This document shows, piece by piece, positions 18,881 to 28,382 of a stretch of 64,000 nucleotides of DNA (position 1 is the stretch's first letter; the number at the start of each line of letters is the position of its first letter). The translations under genes were made by a program, and so were the position numbers. The notes below the pieces were generated by a model. That model was not told the DNA's origin. It made no database searches and worked only from the letters and a program-made list of their open reading frames with translations. The DNA lies in contig NZ_PCDP01000036.1 of NCBI RefSeq assembly GCF_003240585.1, positions 391,569-455,568 on the forward strand, given 5' to 3'. The DNA is from Arminella tubonensis. GTDB lineage: Bacteria > Pseudomonadota > Alphaproteobacteria > Rhizobiales > Rhizobiaceae.

Positions 18881-19145
18881 CTTGTTATTCTCTGTAGTTG
18901 GCGCCCTTGGGACAGCGCAAGTGGATCGATCTCTGGGCGTCCCCATAAAGGAAAAGAAGGGAATTCACAATCCGCCCGTGCCTCCTTCCGAGGGATTCCG
19001 CCGTGGGGCATTTATCGCAACGAGAATCGCAAGCTTTCTTAGGCTGTTCTACAGGCTTTTGTTTGACGATGGAATGAACCGTCGGGAATACTTCACAGAC
19101 TTACGGAACTATCCCGCAATAGCCGGCACCGAATATGGATCTCGT

Positions 19146-21764
19146 TCAGCGCAATGCGCGCTTCAATTCCTGCTGGATAACCCGGGCGCCGCGATCATTG
19201 GCGCGCCAGCTTTCGCCACGAATGAAGGCTGGGATGTCGGCTGCCGCCATGGGACGGGCGAGGGCATAGCCCTGGAGATTATCGCATCCGAGCTCGGCAA
19301 GGATATGGGCATGATGCATAGTCTCAACGCCCTCCGCCGTCACACGGATGCCGAGCGAGCGGCCGATCTCGATGATGGAGCCGACGAGACGTCGCTGTTC
19401 GGCGGATTGCGGCAGCGGCTTGATCAGTTCACGGTCGATCTTCAGCGTCTTCGGGCTCAGCCTCAGCAGGCTGACGATCGACGCGTGTCCCGTGCCGAAG
19501 TCATCAATCTCGATGTCGACGCCAAGCTTCTTCAGCTGCTTGAGGTTGGCGATCGAGGCATCGTTGCATTCCTCCAGCGAAATGGATTCCAGCAATTCGA
19601 AGGAGACAGTTCCGGGCTTGATCTTCAGTGCACGGATGGTCTTTGCAAGTGCCGGGTCGGCTAGGCGGCGGGCGGACACGTTGACTGAAATCTTCGGAAT
19701 ATCGACGCCTGCCTCGCACCATTGGCGATGGTCGGCAAGCGCCTGCTGCAGCACTAGAGCGTCCAGGGTAGCCACGACATCGAGATCTTCGGCAATCGAC
19801 AGGAAGCGGTCCGGGCCGAGAAGGCCGCGGACGGGATGATTCCAGCGTATCAAGGCTTCCGTCCCGACGACGTCAAGCGACCGCGCGCAGAATTGCGGCT
19901 GATAGAACGGCACGAATTCGTGGCGCTCGATGCCGAGCAGGATCTCATCCGAGAGGCGCTTTGTGGTGACGATGTGATGCTGGGCGTCAAGGGAGAAGAA
20001 CTCATGTCGGTTGCGGCCACCGCCTTTGGCGCGGTAGAGAGCGATATCGGCATTGAGCAGCAATTGCTTGGCATCGAGGGTAGGGCCGCTATCGCAGGCG
20101 ATGCCGATACTGGCGCCGAACCGGCAGTCATGGGTTTCATAGCGAACGGGCCTGCGGAGCTCGCGAATAATGTGGGCGGCGAGCGCGGATATCTTCTTGG
20201 AGAAGCGATCGTACTTGCAGACAGCCACGAATTCGTCGCCACCGATCCTCGCCACGAAATCGCCACTGCCGACGTTGCTTCGCAGGACGTCCGCGGCGTG
20301 CTTCAGCATCATATCGCCGGCGCGATGGCCAAGCGTGTCGTTGATCTGTTTGAAGCGGTCGAGGTCGATGTGGAGAATGACCAGCATTGAACCATCCGCC
20401 TTGCATTCGGCCGAACGCTGCTCCAGCGTCTTGTCGAGATAGCGGCGGTTCGGCAGGCCAGTCAAATGATCGTGCAGGGCGATGTGCTCGATCTGCTCCT
20501 TGGCCGTCTCAAGCTCAAGATTGCGCGCCTCGGCAAGATCCTTGGAGCGCTTAAGTTCGTCCCGCAAAGCGACCTCGGCCGTCACATCCCAATTGGCACC
20601 GATCATCTTGCGGCGGCCGCGGTCATCGACAAAAGGTGCTGCGCGGGCACGGATGACGCGCTCTTTCTTGTCCGGGCGGATGATGCGGAATTCGTGCATG
20701 AATGCGTCGTCGCTTTCAAGATGGGCGTCGACACGCTTCAGTACCCGGTCCCGGTCTTCCGGATGTAGCGTCGTCTCCCAAAAGTCGCCGGTCTTGATGC
20801 TCGGCGTTCCTTCCAGGCCATAGATCGACATCAATCTGTCGTCCCACTCGACTTCGTCTTTTTCGATATCTGCCTCGAATACGCCGATCCTTGAAATCTC
20901 GAGCGCCAGATTCAATCGCCGTGACGTGTTTGCCAACAGCTCTTCGGCCAGTTTTCGCTGGGTGATATCGGCGTCGGTGCCGATGATACGGGTGGGAATG
21001 CCGTCCTCATTCCATTCGACGCAGGCACCGCGGCATTCGATCCAGATCCAGTGGCCATCCTTGTGGCGCTCACGATAGCTGAAAGCGCTATAGTTGAGAT
21101 CACCTGCATTCTGACGCTCGATGGCCGCCAGAACATAGGTCCGGTCATCCGGGTGAACGTTGAGAATCCAGTTGTCGAGAGCGGCGTTGAACTCTGCGTC
21201 TGAGACGTAGCCGCGGATTTTTCGCCACGTCTCGGAATAGATCATTCGGCCGTTGGTGAAATCATGGTCCCAGACGCCAAGCTCGGAACTGATCAGAGCG
21301 GAGTTCCACCGCGCTTCCCGTTCTCGGAGGTCATCGTGCTCCTGCTTTTCGCGATCGACGTCGGCAAACTGGAGGAAGGCCAAAGCTTCGGCCGTCTCCC
21401 AATCCGCCGGTGGTGAGAAGAATGTCGGCTTTACCCAGAGGCTTTGACGATCCCGACCGAAGATGCGCAGGAGCGACAGATCGGATACTTCGTTGCTGGT
21501 CAACCGTTCGAGAGACTGCGAAAAAGCGATGCGGTCTTCGTCGAGCACGAAGGCATCGATGTTTTTTATCTCACTGCTGTCAGGAGGTCCGCAAAGTCGG
21601 CAGAAGGCGGTGTTGGCGTAGACGACCCGGCGGCTTTCCAAAGCGAAGGCAACGGTTGCCACCGGCATTTCATGCAAAATGCCGAAAGGGTCCGTCGAAA
21701 CATTGGGAAAGAGCGGCCGGTCTTTTAGAAACCAAATCAATGGGCACACCTGTGCGAAACTCAC
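19146..21764 (-). CDS. PAS-GGDEF-EAL cyclic-di-GMP protein
   Basis: 872 residues, apparently cytosolic: there is no clear membrane segment. Three PAS/PAC regions (about 28-140, 150-275, 285-402) precede a GGDEF domain with an intact GGDEF at 508-512 and an EAL domain (EAL at 636-638; later DDFGTG and AEGVE segments are present). Both cyclase and phosphodiesterase signatures are complete, so it could work in either direction. The inhibitory RxxD site five residues before GGDEF reads GSGD (499-502), so product inhibition is probably absent. It stands alone between purC and a small hydrolase gene. Confidence 0.9.
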   Translation of the reverse strand: MSFAQVCPLIWFLKDRPLFPNVSTDPFGILHEMPVATVAFALESRRVVYANTAFCRLCGPPDSSEIKNIDAFVLDEDRIAFSQSLERLTSNEVSDLSLLRIFGRDRQSLWVKPTFFSPPADWETAEALAFLQFADVDREKQEHDDLREREARWNSALISSELGVWDHDFTNGRMIYSETWRKIRGYVSDAEFNAALDNWILNVHPDDRTYVLAAIERQNAGDLNYSAFSYRERHKDGHWIWIECRGACVEWNEDGIPTRIIGTDADITQRKLAEELLANTSRRLNLALEISRIGVFEADIEKDEVEWDDRLMSIYGLEGTPSIKTGDFWETTLHPEDRDRVLKRVDAHLESDDAFMHEFRIIRPDKKERVIRARAAPFVDDRGRRKMIGANWDVTAEVALRDELKRSKDLAEARNLELETAKEQIEHIALHDHLTGLPNRRYLDKTLEQRSAECKADGSMLVILHIDLDRFKQINDTLGHRAGDMMLKHAADVLRSNVGSGDFVARIGGDEFVAVCKYDRFSKKISALAAHIIRELRRPVRYETHDCRFGASIGIACDSGPTLDAKQLLLNADIALYRAKGGGRNRHEFFSLDAQHHIVTTKRLSDEILLGIERHEFVPFYQPQFCARSLDVVGTEALIRWNHPVRGLLGPDRFLSIAEDLDVVATLDALVLQQALADHRQWCEAGVDIPKISVNVSARRLADPALAKTIRALKIKPGTVSFELLESISLEECNDASIANLKQLKKLGVDIEIDDFGTGHASIVSLLRLSPKTLKIDRELIKPLPQSAEQRRLVGSIIEIGRSLGIRVTAEGVETMHHAHILAELGCDNLQGYALARPMAAADIPAFIRGESWRANDRGARVIQQELKRALR

Positions 21765-21866
21765 TGCAGTGTGCCTGCATTATGTTAAGTAGCTCTTAAG
21801 CCCGGATACCGCCGAACATAATTGGCGTTTGTAACCCTATGATGTCGCTCAGAAACTTGACCCGGT

Positions 21867-22421
21867 TCAAGGCTTCAACTTGCTGAGAAACTGGGCGAAT
21901 GCCATCGTGCCCTCGGGCCATGGACCATGGCCGGAATCGGCATTGATATGGCCGGCTTCCCCTGCATCCATCAGCACCGATCCCCAGCTGCTGGCGATGT
22001 CGTCGGCATGTTCGTAGGTGCCGAAGGGATCGTTTCGACTGGCGATCGTCATGGAAGGGAACGGCAGCGGGTCGCGCGGGTAGGGACCGAACGTCATCAG
22101 ATGCTTCGGGCGGATATCCGGGTTTGCGACGTCAGGCGGAGCGACGAAGAAGGCGCCGGCGACCGGCTTGCGGAAATGGGGAATCGCATGAAGGACTGAG
22201 GGCACGCCGAGCGAGTGCGCTACCAGCACCACCGGCCGCGTTGAGGCATTGACTTCCTCGGCGATCCGCGCGGCCCATTCTTCGCGCACCGGCTTCGACC
22301 ATTCGGCCTGCTCGACGCGTCGCGCGGTGCTGAGCTTTTGCTCCCAGCGCGTCTGCCAGTGGTCGGGTCCGGAATTGGTGTAGCCGGGGATGATGAGGAT
22401 ATCTGCGTCGGAAGCTTTCAT
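21867..22421 (-). CDS. RBBP9/YdeN family alpha/beta hydrolase
   Basis: A small serine hydrolase of 184 residues beginning MKASDADILIIPGYTNSGPD at 22421; longer frames upstream lack family similarity. The nucleophile is Ser70 in VAHSLGV, the acid is probably in SRNDPFG, and the His is in the GHINADSGHGPWPEG C-terminal block. Family members have unclear natural substrates. Transcribed away from the DUF2189 gene, with about 260 bp between. Confidence 0.85.
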   Translation of the reverse strand: MKASDADILIIPGYTNSGPDHWQTRWEQKLSTARRVEQAEWSKPVREEWAARIAEEVNASTRPVVLVAHSLGVPSVLHAIPHFRKPVAGAFFVAPPDVANPDIRPKHLMTFGPYPRDPLPFPSMTIASRNDPFGTYEHADDIASSWGSVLMDAGEAGHINADSGHGPWPEGTMAFAQFLSKLKP

Positions 22422-22681
22422 GATCCTGCCGATTTGAGAAATGGGGGCGTAGGAGTCAAGGGAAAACGCGACAAATGCGGCAGAATTTGCTATCGTCTTG
22501 ACATGCCGGTAGCGGCTGACGACGTCGGCGCGAGATTCGTCCGGGTTTCGAACCGCCTGCCTGGCTGGCCCAATATCCCTCATCACGATGGAGAGAGGGC
22601 CTTGAGCGCGTTAAAGATTTGCTGCGTTCCTAGCATGTCGGGAGGATGTGCTTCGCAGCAAGCTCCAGGAGGAGAAGCACA

Positions 22682-23482
22682 ATGGCAGCATTCCATGTCA
22701 TGGCCGGCGCAGAAAATACATTCGTGCGTCCGGTCGTCCGCAAGATAACGGTAGCCGATATCATCGATTGCTTGAGGCGCGGCCTCGAGGATTTCAGCGA
22801 AAAGCCATCTCATTATGTCTTTCTGTGTCTCCTTTATCCGATAGCCGGCATCGTGCTTGCGGCATGGAGTTCCGGGGCAAATCTCCTGCCATTGCTGTTT
22901 CCATTGATGTCCGGCTTCGCGCTGCTTGGCCCGCTTGCGGCCATCGGTCTTTATGAGATCAGTCGCAGACGCGAGACCGGGCAGGACACCTCCTGGCGAC
23001 ATGCGTTCGACGTTCGGCATTCGCCAGCGCTGCCCTCGATCATAGCTGTCGGGCTTATGTTGTTTGCACTGTTCATTGCATGGCTCGTTGTCGCGCAAAT
23101 GATCTATGCAGCCTATTTCGGTGATGCGGTTCCGGCGTCCGTGTCATCCTTCCTGTCAGACGTCCTGACGACGCCTCGGGGCATGTCGCTTATTCTCTGG
23201 GGCAATCTGACTGGCCTTGTCTTCGCGGTGATCGTGCTGGCAACTACCGTCGTCGCCTTTCCGCTATTGCTCGACCGGGATGTCGGTGCGGTTGCGGCGG
23301 TCGATGCCAGTGTCCGGGCGACCCTTGCCAACCCTATACCCGTGGCGCTTTGGGGCTTGATTGTCGCGGGCCTGCTCGTCCTCGGAACGATACCGATCTT
23401 TGCGGGCCTTGCCGTGGTGATGCCGATCCTCGGCCATTCGACCTGGCATCTCTATCGCAAGCTGATCGCTCCGGTCGCCTGA
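22682..23482 (+). CDS. DUF2189 family membrane protein
   Basis: 266 residues from ATG 22682, preceded by AGGAGGAG. After a short N-terminal soluble region with VRPVVRKITVADIIDCLRRG, six hydrophobic segments follow, as in the alphaproteobacterial DUF2189 proteins (often annotated cytochrome c oxidase subunit I-like, without heme ligands). SHYVFLCLLYPI and the LLGPLAAIGLYEISRRRETG stretch are characteristic. Function unknown. It ends at a hairpin shared with purB. Confidence 0.8.
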   Translation: MAAFHVMAGAENTFVRPVVRKITVADIIDCLRRGLEDFSEKPSHYVFLCLLYPIAGIVLAAWSSGANLLPLLFPLMSGFALLGPLAAIGLYEISRRRETGQDTSWRHAFDVRHSPALPSIIAVGLMLFALFIAWLVVAQMIYAAYFGDAVPASVSSFLSDVLTTPRGMSLILWGNLTGLVFAVIVLATTVVAFPLLLDRDVGAVAAVDASVRATLANPIPVALWGLIVAGLLVLGTIPIFAGLAVVMPILGHSTWHLYRKLIAPVA

Positions 23483-23495
23483 GGTCGACAAAAGC

Positions 23496-23528
23496 ACAAA
23501 CGCCGCCGGGGTCACCGGGGGCGTTTGT
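23496..23528. terminator. Hairpin between convergent DUF2189 and purB genes
   Basis: ACAAACGCC at 23496-23504 pairs with GGCGTTTGT at 23520-23528, with partly paired GC-rich sequence in between. There is only a short T run, so it is a moderate terminator candidate for both strands. Confidence 0.5.
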
Positions 23529-23545
23529 AAGCGTTCACATCTGTA

Positions 23546-24847
23546 TCAACCGAAGACGCGCTTGAAGATCGTGTCGACGTGCTTGGTGTGGTAAGCGAGA
23601 TCGAATTTCTCGCGGAGTTCCTCTTCCGACAGCGCCGCGCGCACTTCGGTGTCGGCCAGCAGTTCCTCGAGGAAATCCTTGCCCTGTTCCCAGACCTTCA
23701 TCGCATTGCGCTGAACGAGGCGGTAGGAATCTTCGCGCGAGACACCGGCTTGTGTCAGGGCGAGAAGGACGCGCTGCGAGTGAACAAGTCCGCGGAACTT
23801 GTTCAGATTGTTCATCATGTTCTCGGGGTAGACGAGCAATTTATCGATGACGCCGGTCAGGCGTGCCAAGGCGAAGTCGAGGGTGATCGTGCCGTCCGGT
23901 CCGATCATGCGCTCGACGGACGAGTGCGAGATGTCGCGCTCGTGCCAGAGTGCCACATTTTCCATGGCCGGAATTGCATAGGAGCGCACCATGCGGGCAA
24001 GGCCGGTCAGGTTCTCGGTCAGCACTGGATTGCGCTTGTGCGGCATGGCTGAAGAACCCTTCTGGCCGGGCGAGAAATATTCCTCGGCTTCCAGGACTTC
24101 GGTGCGCTGCAGATGGCGGACTTCGGTGGATAGGCGCTCGATGCAGGATGCGACGACGCCGAGAGTTGCGAAATACATCGCATGGCGATCGCGCGGGATT
24201 ACCTGGGTCGAGACGGGTTCGGGCTTCAGTCCAAGTGCTGCTGCAACATGCTCCTCGACGCGAGGGTCGATGTTGGCGAAGGTGCCGACGGCGCCGGAGA
24301 TGGCGCAGGTGGCGACTTCCTCGCGGGCAGCAACGAGGCGCGCACGGCAGCGCTCGAACTCGGCATAGGCCAGGGCCATCTTGATGCCGAAAGTGATCGG
24401 CTCGGCGTGGATGCCGTGCGAGCGACCGATTGTCACGGTATCCTTGTGTTCGAACGCGCGGCGCTTCAGCGCTTCCAGCAGCTTGTCGACATCGGCGATC
24501 AATATATCGGTGGCGCGGACGAGCTGGACATTGAAGCAGGTGTCGAGCACATCGGAAGACGTCATGCCCTGATGCACGAAGCGGGCGTCCGGGCCGACGA
24601 TTTCCGACAGATGCGTCAGGAAGGCGATGACGTCATGCTTGGTGACGGCTTCGATCTCGTCGATGCGGTCCACGTCGAATGTGGCCTTGCCACCCTTTTC
24701 CCAGATTGTTTCAGCTGCAGACTTCGGGATCACGCCGAGTTCGGCGAGGGCGTCGCAGGCATGGGCCTCGATCTCGAACCAGATGCGGAATTTGGTTTCT
24801 GGCGACCAGATGGCGACCATTTCCGGTCGGGAGTAGCGCGGGATCAT
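23546..24847 (-). CDS. purB: Adenylosuccinate lyase
   Basis: Releases fumarate in two purine steps (SAICAR to AICAR, adenylosuccinate to AMP). 433 residues starting MIPRYSRPEMVAIW. The fumarase/aspartase superfamily signature is SSAMPHKRNP, with the flexible catalytic loop just before it, and the catalytic His region is TIGRSHGIHAEP. It follows the PurC reaction of the same pathway, but is not in the purCSQ transcript. Confidence 0.96.
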   Translation of the reverse strand: MIPRYSRPEMVAIWSPETKFRIWFEIEAHACDALAELGVIPKSAAETIWEKGGKATFDVDRIDEIEAVTKHDVIAFLTHLSEIVGPDARFVHQGMTSSDVLDTCFNVQLVRATDILIADVDKLLEALKRRAFEHKDTVTIGRSHGIHAEPITFGIKMALAYAEFERCRARLVAAREEVATCAISGAVGTFANIDPRVEEHVAAALGLKPEPVSTQVIPRDRHAMYFATLGVVASCIERLSTEVRHLQRTEVLEAEEYFSPGQKGSSAMPHKRNPVLTENLTGLARMVRSYAIPAMENVALWHERDISHSSVERMIGPDGTITLDFALARLTGVIDKLLVYPENMMNNLNKFRGLVHSQRVLLALTQAGVSREDSYRLVQRNAMKVWEQGKDFLEELLADTEVRAALSEEELREKFDLAYHTKHVDTIFKRVFG

Positions 24848-24947
24848 GGGCTCTCAGCTTTCTTCGAAGGCGGGAAGGGAATGCTTTGCGGCCCCTGTAG
24901 CAAAGAAGCCGGACAATCTCAACTTGCCGGCCTCATTAAGCGGTGGC

Positions 24948-25460
24948 TCAACGCGTGCGCCTGGCCAGGTAGAGGCTGGTGACCAGCAGAAACGGCAGGC
25001 CGAGCGGCATGAAAAGCCGGCTGCCAAGAACGGCGAACTGATAGACCGCGCTGGCGCCCGTGAACGCGAACTGGAACATCCAGACCAGCGATCCGAAAGG
25101 TGCGTGCCAACGCGAATAGAAGATACGGTAGTCCATGGCGAAGAGGAAGGCGGTCATCGCCATCGTGCCGAGCGAAAGCCACAGGACGAAGGCGGCAAAG
25201 CGTGTTTCTGTAGGCTTGCTGTAGGCGGAGAACCGAGCGACGGAGATCGAGCAGGGCCAGGCCAGCAACCCGCCCAGGAAATAGAGCACTACCAGATCGA
25301 GGGCACTATCCGTCTGCAGTCCGTTACGGCAATAGATAGCAAGACTGGCGGAGAAGGCCATCATCACACCCCAGCAGAGTGCTCCAAGCACCAGCAAGGG
25401 CAGGGGCGGTACTGCGGCTGCAAAGCGACCTCGGGGTCTTGCGGGCTCAACTTGCGCCAA
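24948..25460 (-). CDS. Hypothetical four-helix membrane protein
   Basis: About 170 residues with four hydrophobic segments (LLVLGALCWGVMMAFSASLA; LVVLYFLGGLLAWPC; FVLWLSLGTMAMTAFLFAM; and a C-terminal LGLPFLLVTSLYLARR). The TTG at 25460 has GAGG six bases upstream and overlaps rpe by 14 bp; a GTG at 25493 with no ribosome site would overlap by 47 bp. No family recognised. Its overlap with rpe suggests coupled translation. Confidence 0.65.
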   Translation of the reverse strand: MAQVEPARPRGRFAAAVPPLPLLVLGALCWGVMMAFSASLAIYCRNGLQTDSALDLVVLYFLGGLLAWPCSISVARFSAYSKPTETRFAAFVLWLSLGTMAMTAFLFAMDYRIFYSRWHAPFGSLVWMFQFAFTGASAVYQFAVLGSRLFMPLGLPFLLVTSLYLARRTR

Positions 25461-26133
25461 CGCGGCCTCGTTCCGCTGCAGCGCGCAGGTCACCCACGGT
25501 CTTGCGGTAGGCCTCGACCGACTCGCCTTTGAAGATTGCCGATCCGGCGACGAATACGTTGCCGCCGGCGGCAGCGATCATCGGGGCTGTCTCCGTCGTA
25601 ACGCCGCCATCGACTTCGAGTTCGATCGGGCGATCGCCGATCAGCAATTTTGCGCTCCTGATCTTGTCCGTCATCGCCGGGATGAACTTCTGGCCGCCGA
25701 AGCCGGGATTGACCGACATGATCAGGATCAGGTCGACATCATCGAGCACGTTTTCGATCGCGGAAAGCGGCGTTGCCGGATTGAGGGTGACGCCGACTTT
25801 CTTGCCGAGATGTCGAATTGTCTGAAGCGAGCGATGGAGATGCGGTCCTGCCTCAGCGTGAACAGTGATCCTGTCGCAACCGGCCTTGGCAAATGCCTCG
25901 AGATAGGGGTCGACCGGCGAGATCATCAGGTGGCAGTCGAACACGGCATTGGTATAGGGGCGCAACGACTTGATGACGTCGGGGCCGAAGGAGATATTCG
26001 GCACGAAATGACCGTCCATGATGTCGAGATGGATCCAATCGGCGCCGGCCTCGGTCACGTCGCGTACTTCCTGCCCGAGATTGGCGAAGTCTGCGGCGAG
26101 GATGGATGGTGCGATGCGGATCGGCAGTGTCAT
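25447..26133 (-). CDS. rpe: Ribulose-phosphate 3-epimerase
   Basis: Interconverts ribulose 5-phosphate and xylulose 5-phosphate in the pentose phosphate and Calvin pathways. 228 residues from ATG 26133 (MTLPIRIAPSILAADFANLG). A TIM barrel with metal/catalytic residues in HLDIMDGHFVPN, the DCHLMI strand, MSVNPGFGGQKFI and EVDGGV. TGGAG precedes the chosen start; an ATG 15 bp upstream is in frame. Confidence 0.95.
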   Translation of the reverse strand: MTLPIRIAPSILAADFANLGQEVRDVTEAGADWIHLDIMDGHFVPNISFGPDVIKSLRPYTNAVFDCHLMISPVDPYLEAFAKAGCDRITVHAEAGPHLHRSLQTIRHLGKKVGVTLNPATPLSAIENVLDDVDLILIMSVNPGFGGQKFIPAMTDKIRSAKLLIGDRPIELEVDGGVTTETAPMIAAAGGNVFVAGSAIFKGESVEAYRKTVGDLRAAAERGRVGAS

Positions 26134-26238
26134 GGGCGGTAGCTCCATCAGTGGCTGTTTCGGTTTGGCTTATCACCCGATCGTGGGGCAAACAACCAAG
26201 CGATCGGTAACATCGACGCCCGGCGCAATGCGAGATCG

Positions 26239-27321
26239 TTAGTCGGTGGCTCCATCTGCCGGCTGGAAATCCTTGCCGTTCCAGCGAAGAACTCGATAGG
26301 GATTTGCGGTGAGTTCGTGATTGGCTCCGAAGGCAATGGGCCCAAGCGCGGTTTGCCAGGTCGTACCGATCAGTTTGTCGAGAAGAGGCTTTTTTTCTGC
26401 AATCGTAGCTTCGACGACCTGGCTGGCAATCGCAGCGGCGGCGGCTGCGCGCAGCACATAGCCTTCCGGTTCGATGCCCTTGTCGCGCAGGGCCTTGGCT
26501 GCGGCAAGTCCCGGCGGAAGCGTCGCGTAGGTGGGAAGGGTGACTGCCTGAACGCCTGCAGCCAAAGCCAGCGGCTGATCTGCGGCGCGCATAGCATCGC
26601 CGCCCATGAGTACCAGCGGTATCTTCTCGGCAGCGGCATCTCGGGCAAGGATTGCCACATCGCTGCGGTCGCCGCCGATGAAGACATTGGTTGCGCCAGC
26701 TTTCCTTAGCCGGCGTACAAGGCCGATCTGCTGTTCCTGTCCCGGCCGGTAGGTATCGACAAAAACCGGCTTCAGGCCTTGCTCTTCGAGCGCATTGCGC
26801 ACCGCCTCGACCAGTTCGCGGCCATGGATTGTCCCGTCGTCAATCAGTGCGATCGGCTTTGCAGCCCATTCCCCGATGATGGTTTCGACCACCTTTTTCG
26901 CCTCGGCGCTGTCGATCGGGGCCAAGCGGAAGAGCGGCCACCCGTTTTTCAAGGCATCTTCCATCAGGATATGCGAGCGGACGGAGACGGTAATTGCCGG
27001 GATGCCTGCATCCTTCAGCTTCGGAAGCGCACCCTCGAGCGTTTCGCTGCAGAGAAAACCGATGGCGATCTGCACCTTGGCCTTGATCAGGGCGTCGGCA
27101 ACAGCCTGGCCGCTATTTTCCGTGCAGGGCTCGTCGACGGGGACGATGGTGTTCTTGGATGTTTCGGATTCGAAGCCCGCGCCGGCGGTGATTTGAGCGC
27201 CGAGCGAGGCATAAGTGCCCATCTGTGGCGCGACGACGCCGATTGTCACCCCGGCGGCATGGCTGCTTCCCGCTGCAAGCAGCAGCGAGACCAGAAGCAG
27301 TATGCCACGCACATCGTTCAT
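26239..27321 (-). CDS. Periplasmic substrate-binding protein, branched-chain amino acid ABC type
   Basis: 360 residues from ATG 27321. A signal peptide (RGILLLVSLLLAAGSSHAAG) leads to a type I periplasmic-binding fold (GVTIGVVAPQMGTYASLGAQ; IGFLCSETLEGALPKLKDAG; ALIDDGTIHGRELVEAVRNA). This is the LivK-like Peripla_BP_6 layout. No permease or ATPase genes are adjacent, so it is an orphan binding protein or a sensor component; the ligand cannot be read. Its frame continues upstream without a credible start. Divergent from the flavin reductase gene. Confidence 0.8.
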   Translation of the reverse strand: MNDVRGILLLVSLLLAAGSSHAAGVTIGVVAPQMGTYASLGAQITAGAGFESETSKNTIVPVDEPCTENSGQAVADALIKAKVQIAIGFLCSETLEGALPKLKDAGIPAITVSVRSHILMEDALKNGWPLFRLAPIDSAEAKKVVETIIGEWAAKPIALIDDGTIHGRELVEAVRNALEEQGLKPVFVDTYRPGQEQQIGLVRRLRKAGATNVFIGGDRSDVAILARDAAAEKIPLVLMGGDAMRAADQPLALAAGVQAVTLPTYATLPPGLAAAKALRDKGIEPEGYVLRAAAAAAIASQVVEATIAEKKPLLDKLIGTTWQTALGPIAFGANHELTANPYRVLRWNGKDFQPADGATD

Positions 27322-27507
27322 CGAGCAGGATACCCAGGGAATTTCTCCTGCTCTTTTATCTATCCAGTGCGGCCCGTCAAAGAAAAACCAACGAATTCCG
27401 ACCGTTTTGTCATCTCCCATTGTAGAAAAGCTAACGCATGGTAGCCATATTGGCTCAAAACGGTAGATCCGGAATGCGGGAGAAGATGGTTGTTGGATAG
27501 GCAGCAG

Positions 27508-27984
27508 ATGGACCCGGCGCATTATCGCGATGCCATGAGCCGCTTTGCCGGCCATGTGCAGTTGGTGACGACTGTGCTCGGCAAGGAGCGGCGCGGCGTA
27601 ACGATCACGGCCGCCTGCTCGGTGTCCGACAATCCGGCAACGGTGCTCATCTGCCTCAACAACAGCAATGCGAAGAACGAGATCTTTTTCCGCAGCGGCA
27701 TTTTCGCGTTGAATACGCTGGGCGCGCACCATCAAACCTTGGCCGACGCTTTTTCCGGCCGGACGAACCTGACGACGGACGAGCGTTTCGCATCCGGAGA
27801 CTTCGACACGCTTGTAACCGGCGCCCCGACGCTGGTCGATTCGCTCGCCACCTTCGACTGCCGGGTTAACGAAATCACCCGCGGTTCGACCCACAACATT
27901 CTTTTTGGCGAGGTCGTGGCTGTCCGCTTCAGCGAGGCAAGGCCGGCACTGCTCTATATGAACCGCGACTATCACTCACTATAA
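27508..27984 (+). CDS. Flavin reductase domain protein (HpaC-like)
   Basis: 158 residues; NAD(P)H:FMN reductase fold that usually supplies reduced flavin to a two-component monooxygenase. It starts MDPAHYRDAMSRFAGHVQLV at ATG 27508 (a TTG 18 bp upstream is less likely). Family segments are GVTITAACSVSDNPATVLIC, LNTLGAHHQTLADAFSG and HNILFGEVVAV. No monooxygenase partner lies nearby. It is 27 bp ahead of the TfoX-like gene, probably one transcript. Confidence 0.88.
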   Translation: MDPAHYRDAMSRFAGHVQLVTTVLGKERRGVTITAACSVSDNPATVLICLNNSNAKNEIFFRSGIFALNTLGAHHQTLADAFSGRTNLTTDERFASGDFDTLVTGAPTLVDSLATFDCRVNEITRGSTHNILFGEVVAVRFSEARPALLYMNRDYHSL

Positions 27985-28010
27985 GCTGTCCGAGCCACAG
28001 GATTTCAGCG

Positions 28011-28328
28011 ATGAACAATACCGATATCGAGGAGATGTTTTCGGCGCTCGGACCCGTGACGATCAAGCGGATGTTCGGCGGCAAGGGTATCTATCATATG
28101 GGTCGCATCATCGCGATCGAGCTTCGTGACGAGATGATGCTGAAAGTGGATGCCGTCAGCGCGCCAGAGTTCGAGGCGGCCGGCGCCAGGCGCTGGGCCT
28201 ATGAGGGCAAGAAGGGCAAGGCAGTCAATATGCCCTATTGGTCGATCCCCGAGGATGCCTATGACGATCCCGATATTATGGCGCACTGGGTGCGGCTGGC
28301 CTACGAGGCGGCGCTGCGGGCGGAGTGA
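28011..28328 (+). CDS. TfoX/Sxy N-terminal domain protein
   Basis: 105 residues comprising only the TfoX N-terminal domain (EEMFSALGPVTIKRMFGGKG, then ELRDEMMLKVDAVS and YWSIPEDAYDDP). In gammaproteobacteria full-length TfoX activates competence genes; stand-alone N-terminal domains in rhizobia have no known role. It follows the flavin reductase by 27 bp and converges on the AT-rich secreted-protein gene. Confidence 0.85.
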   Translation: MNNTDIEEMFSALGPVTIKRMFGGKGIYHMGRIIAIELRDEMMLKVDAVSAPEFEAAGARRWAYEGKKGKAVNMPYWSIPEDAYDDPDIMAHWVRLAYEAALRAE

Positions 28329-28382
28329 GGTGTGGGAACCGAGCGAACCGATTTTTCGGCACGCTCGATTTCGTCTGAGTTA

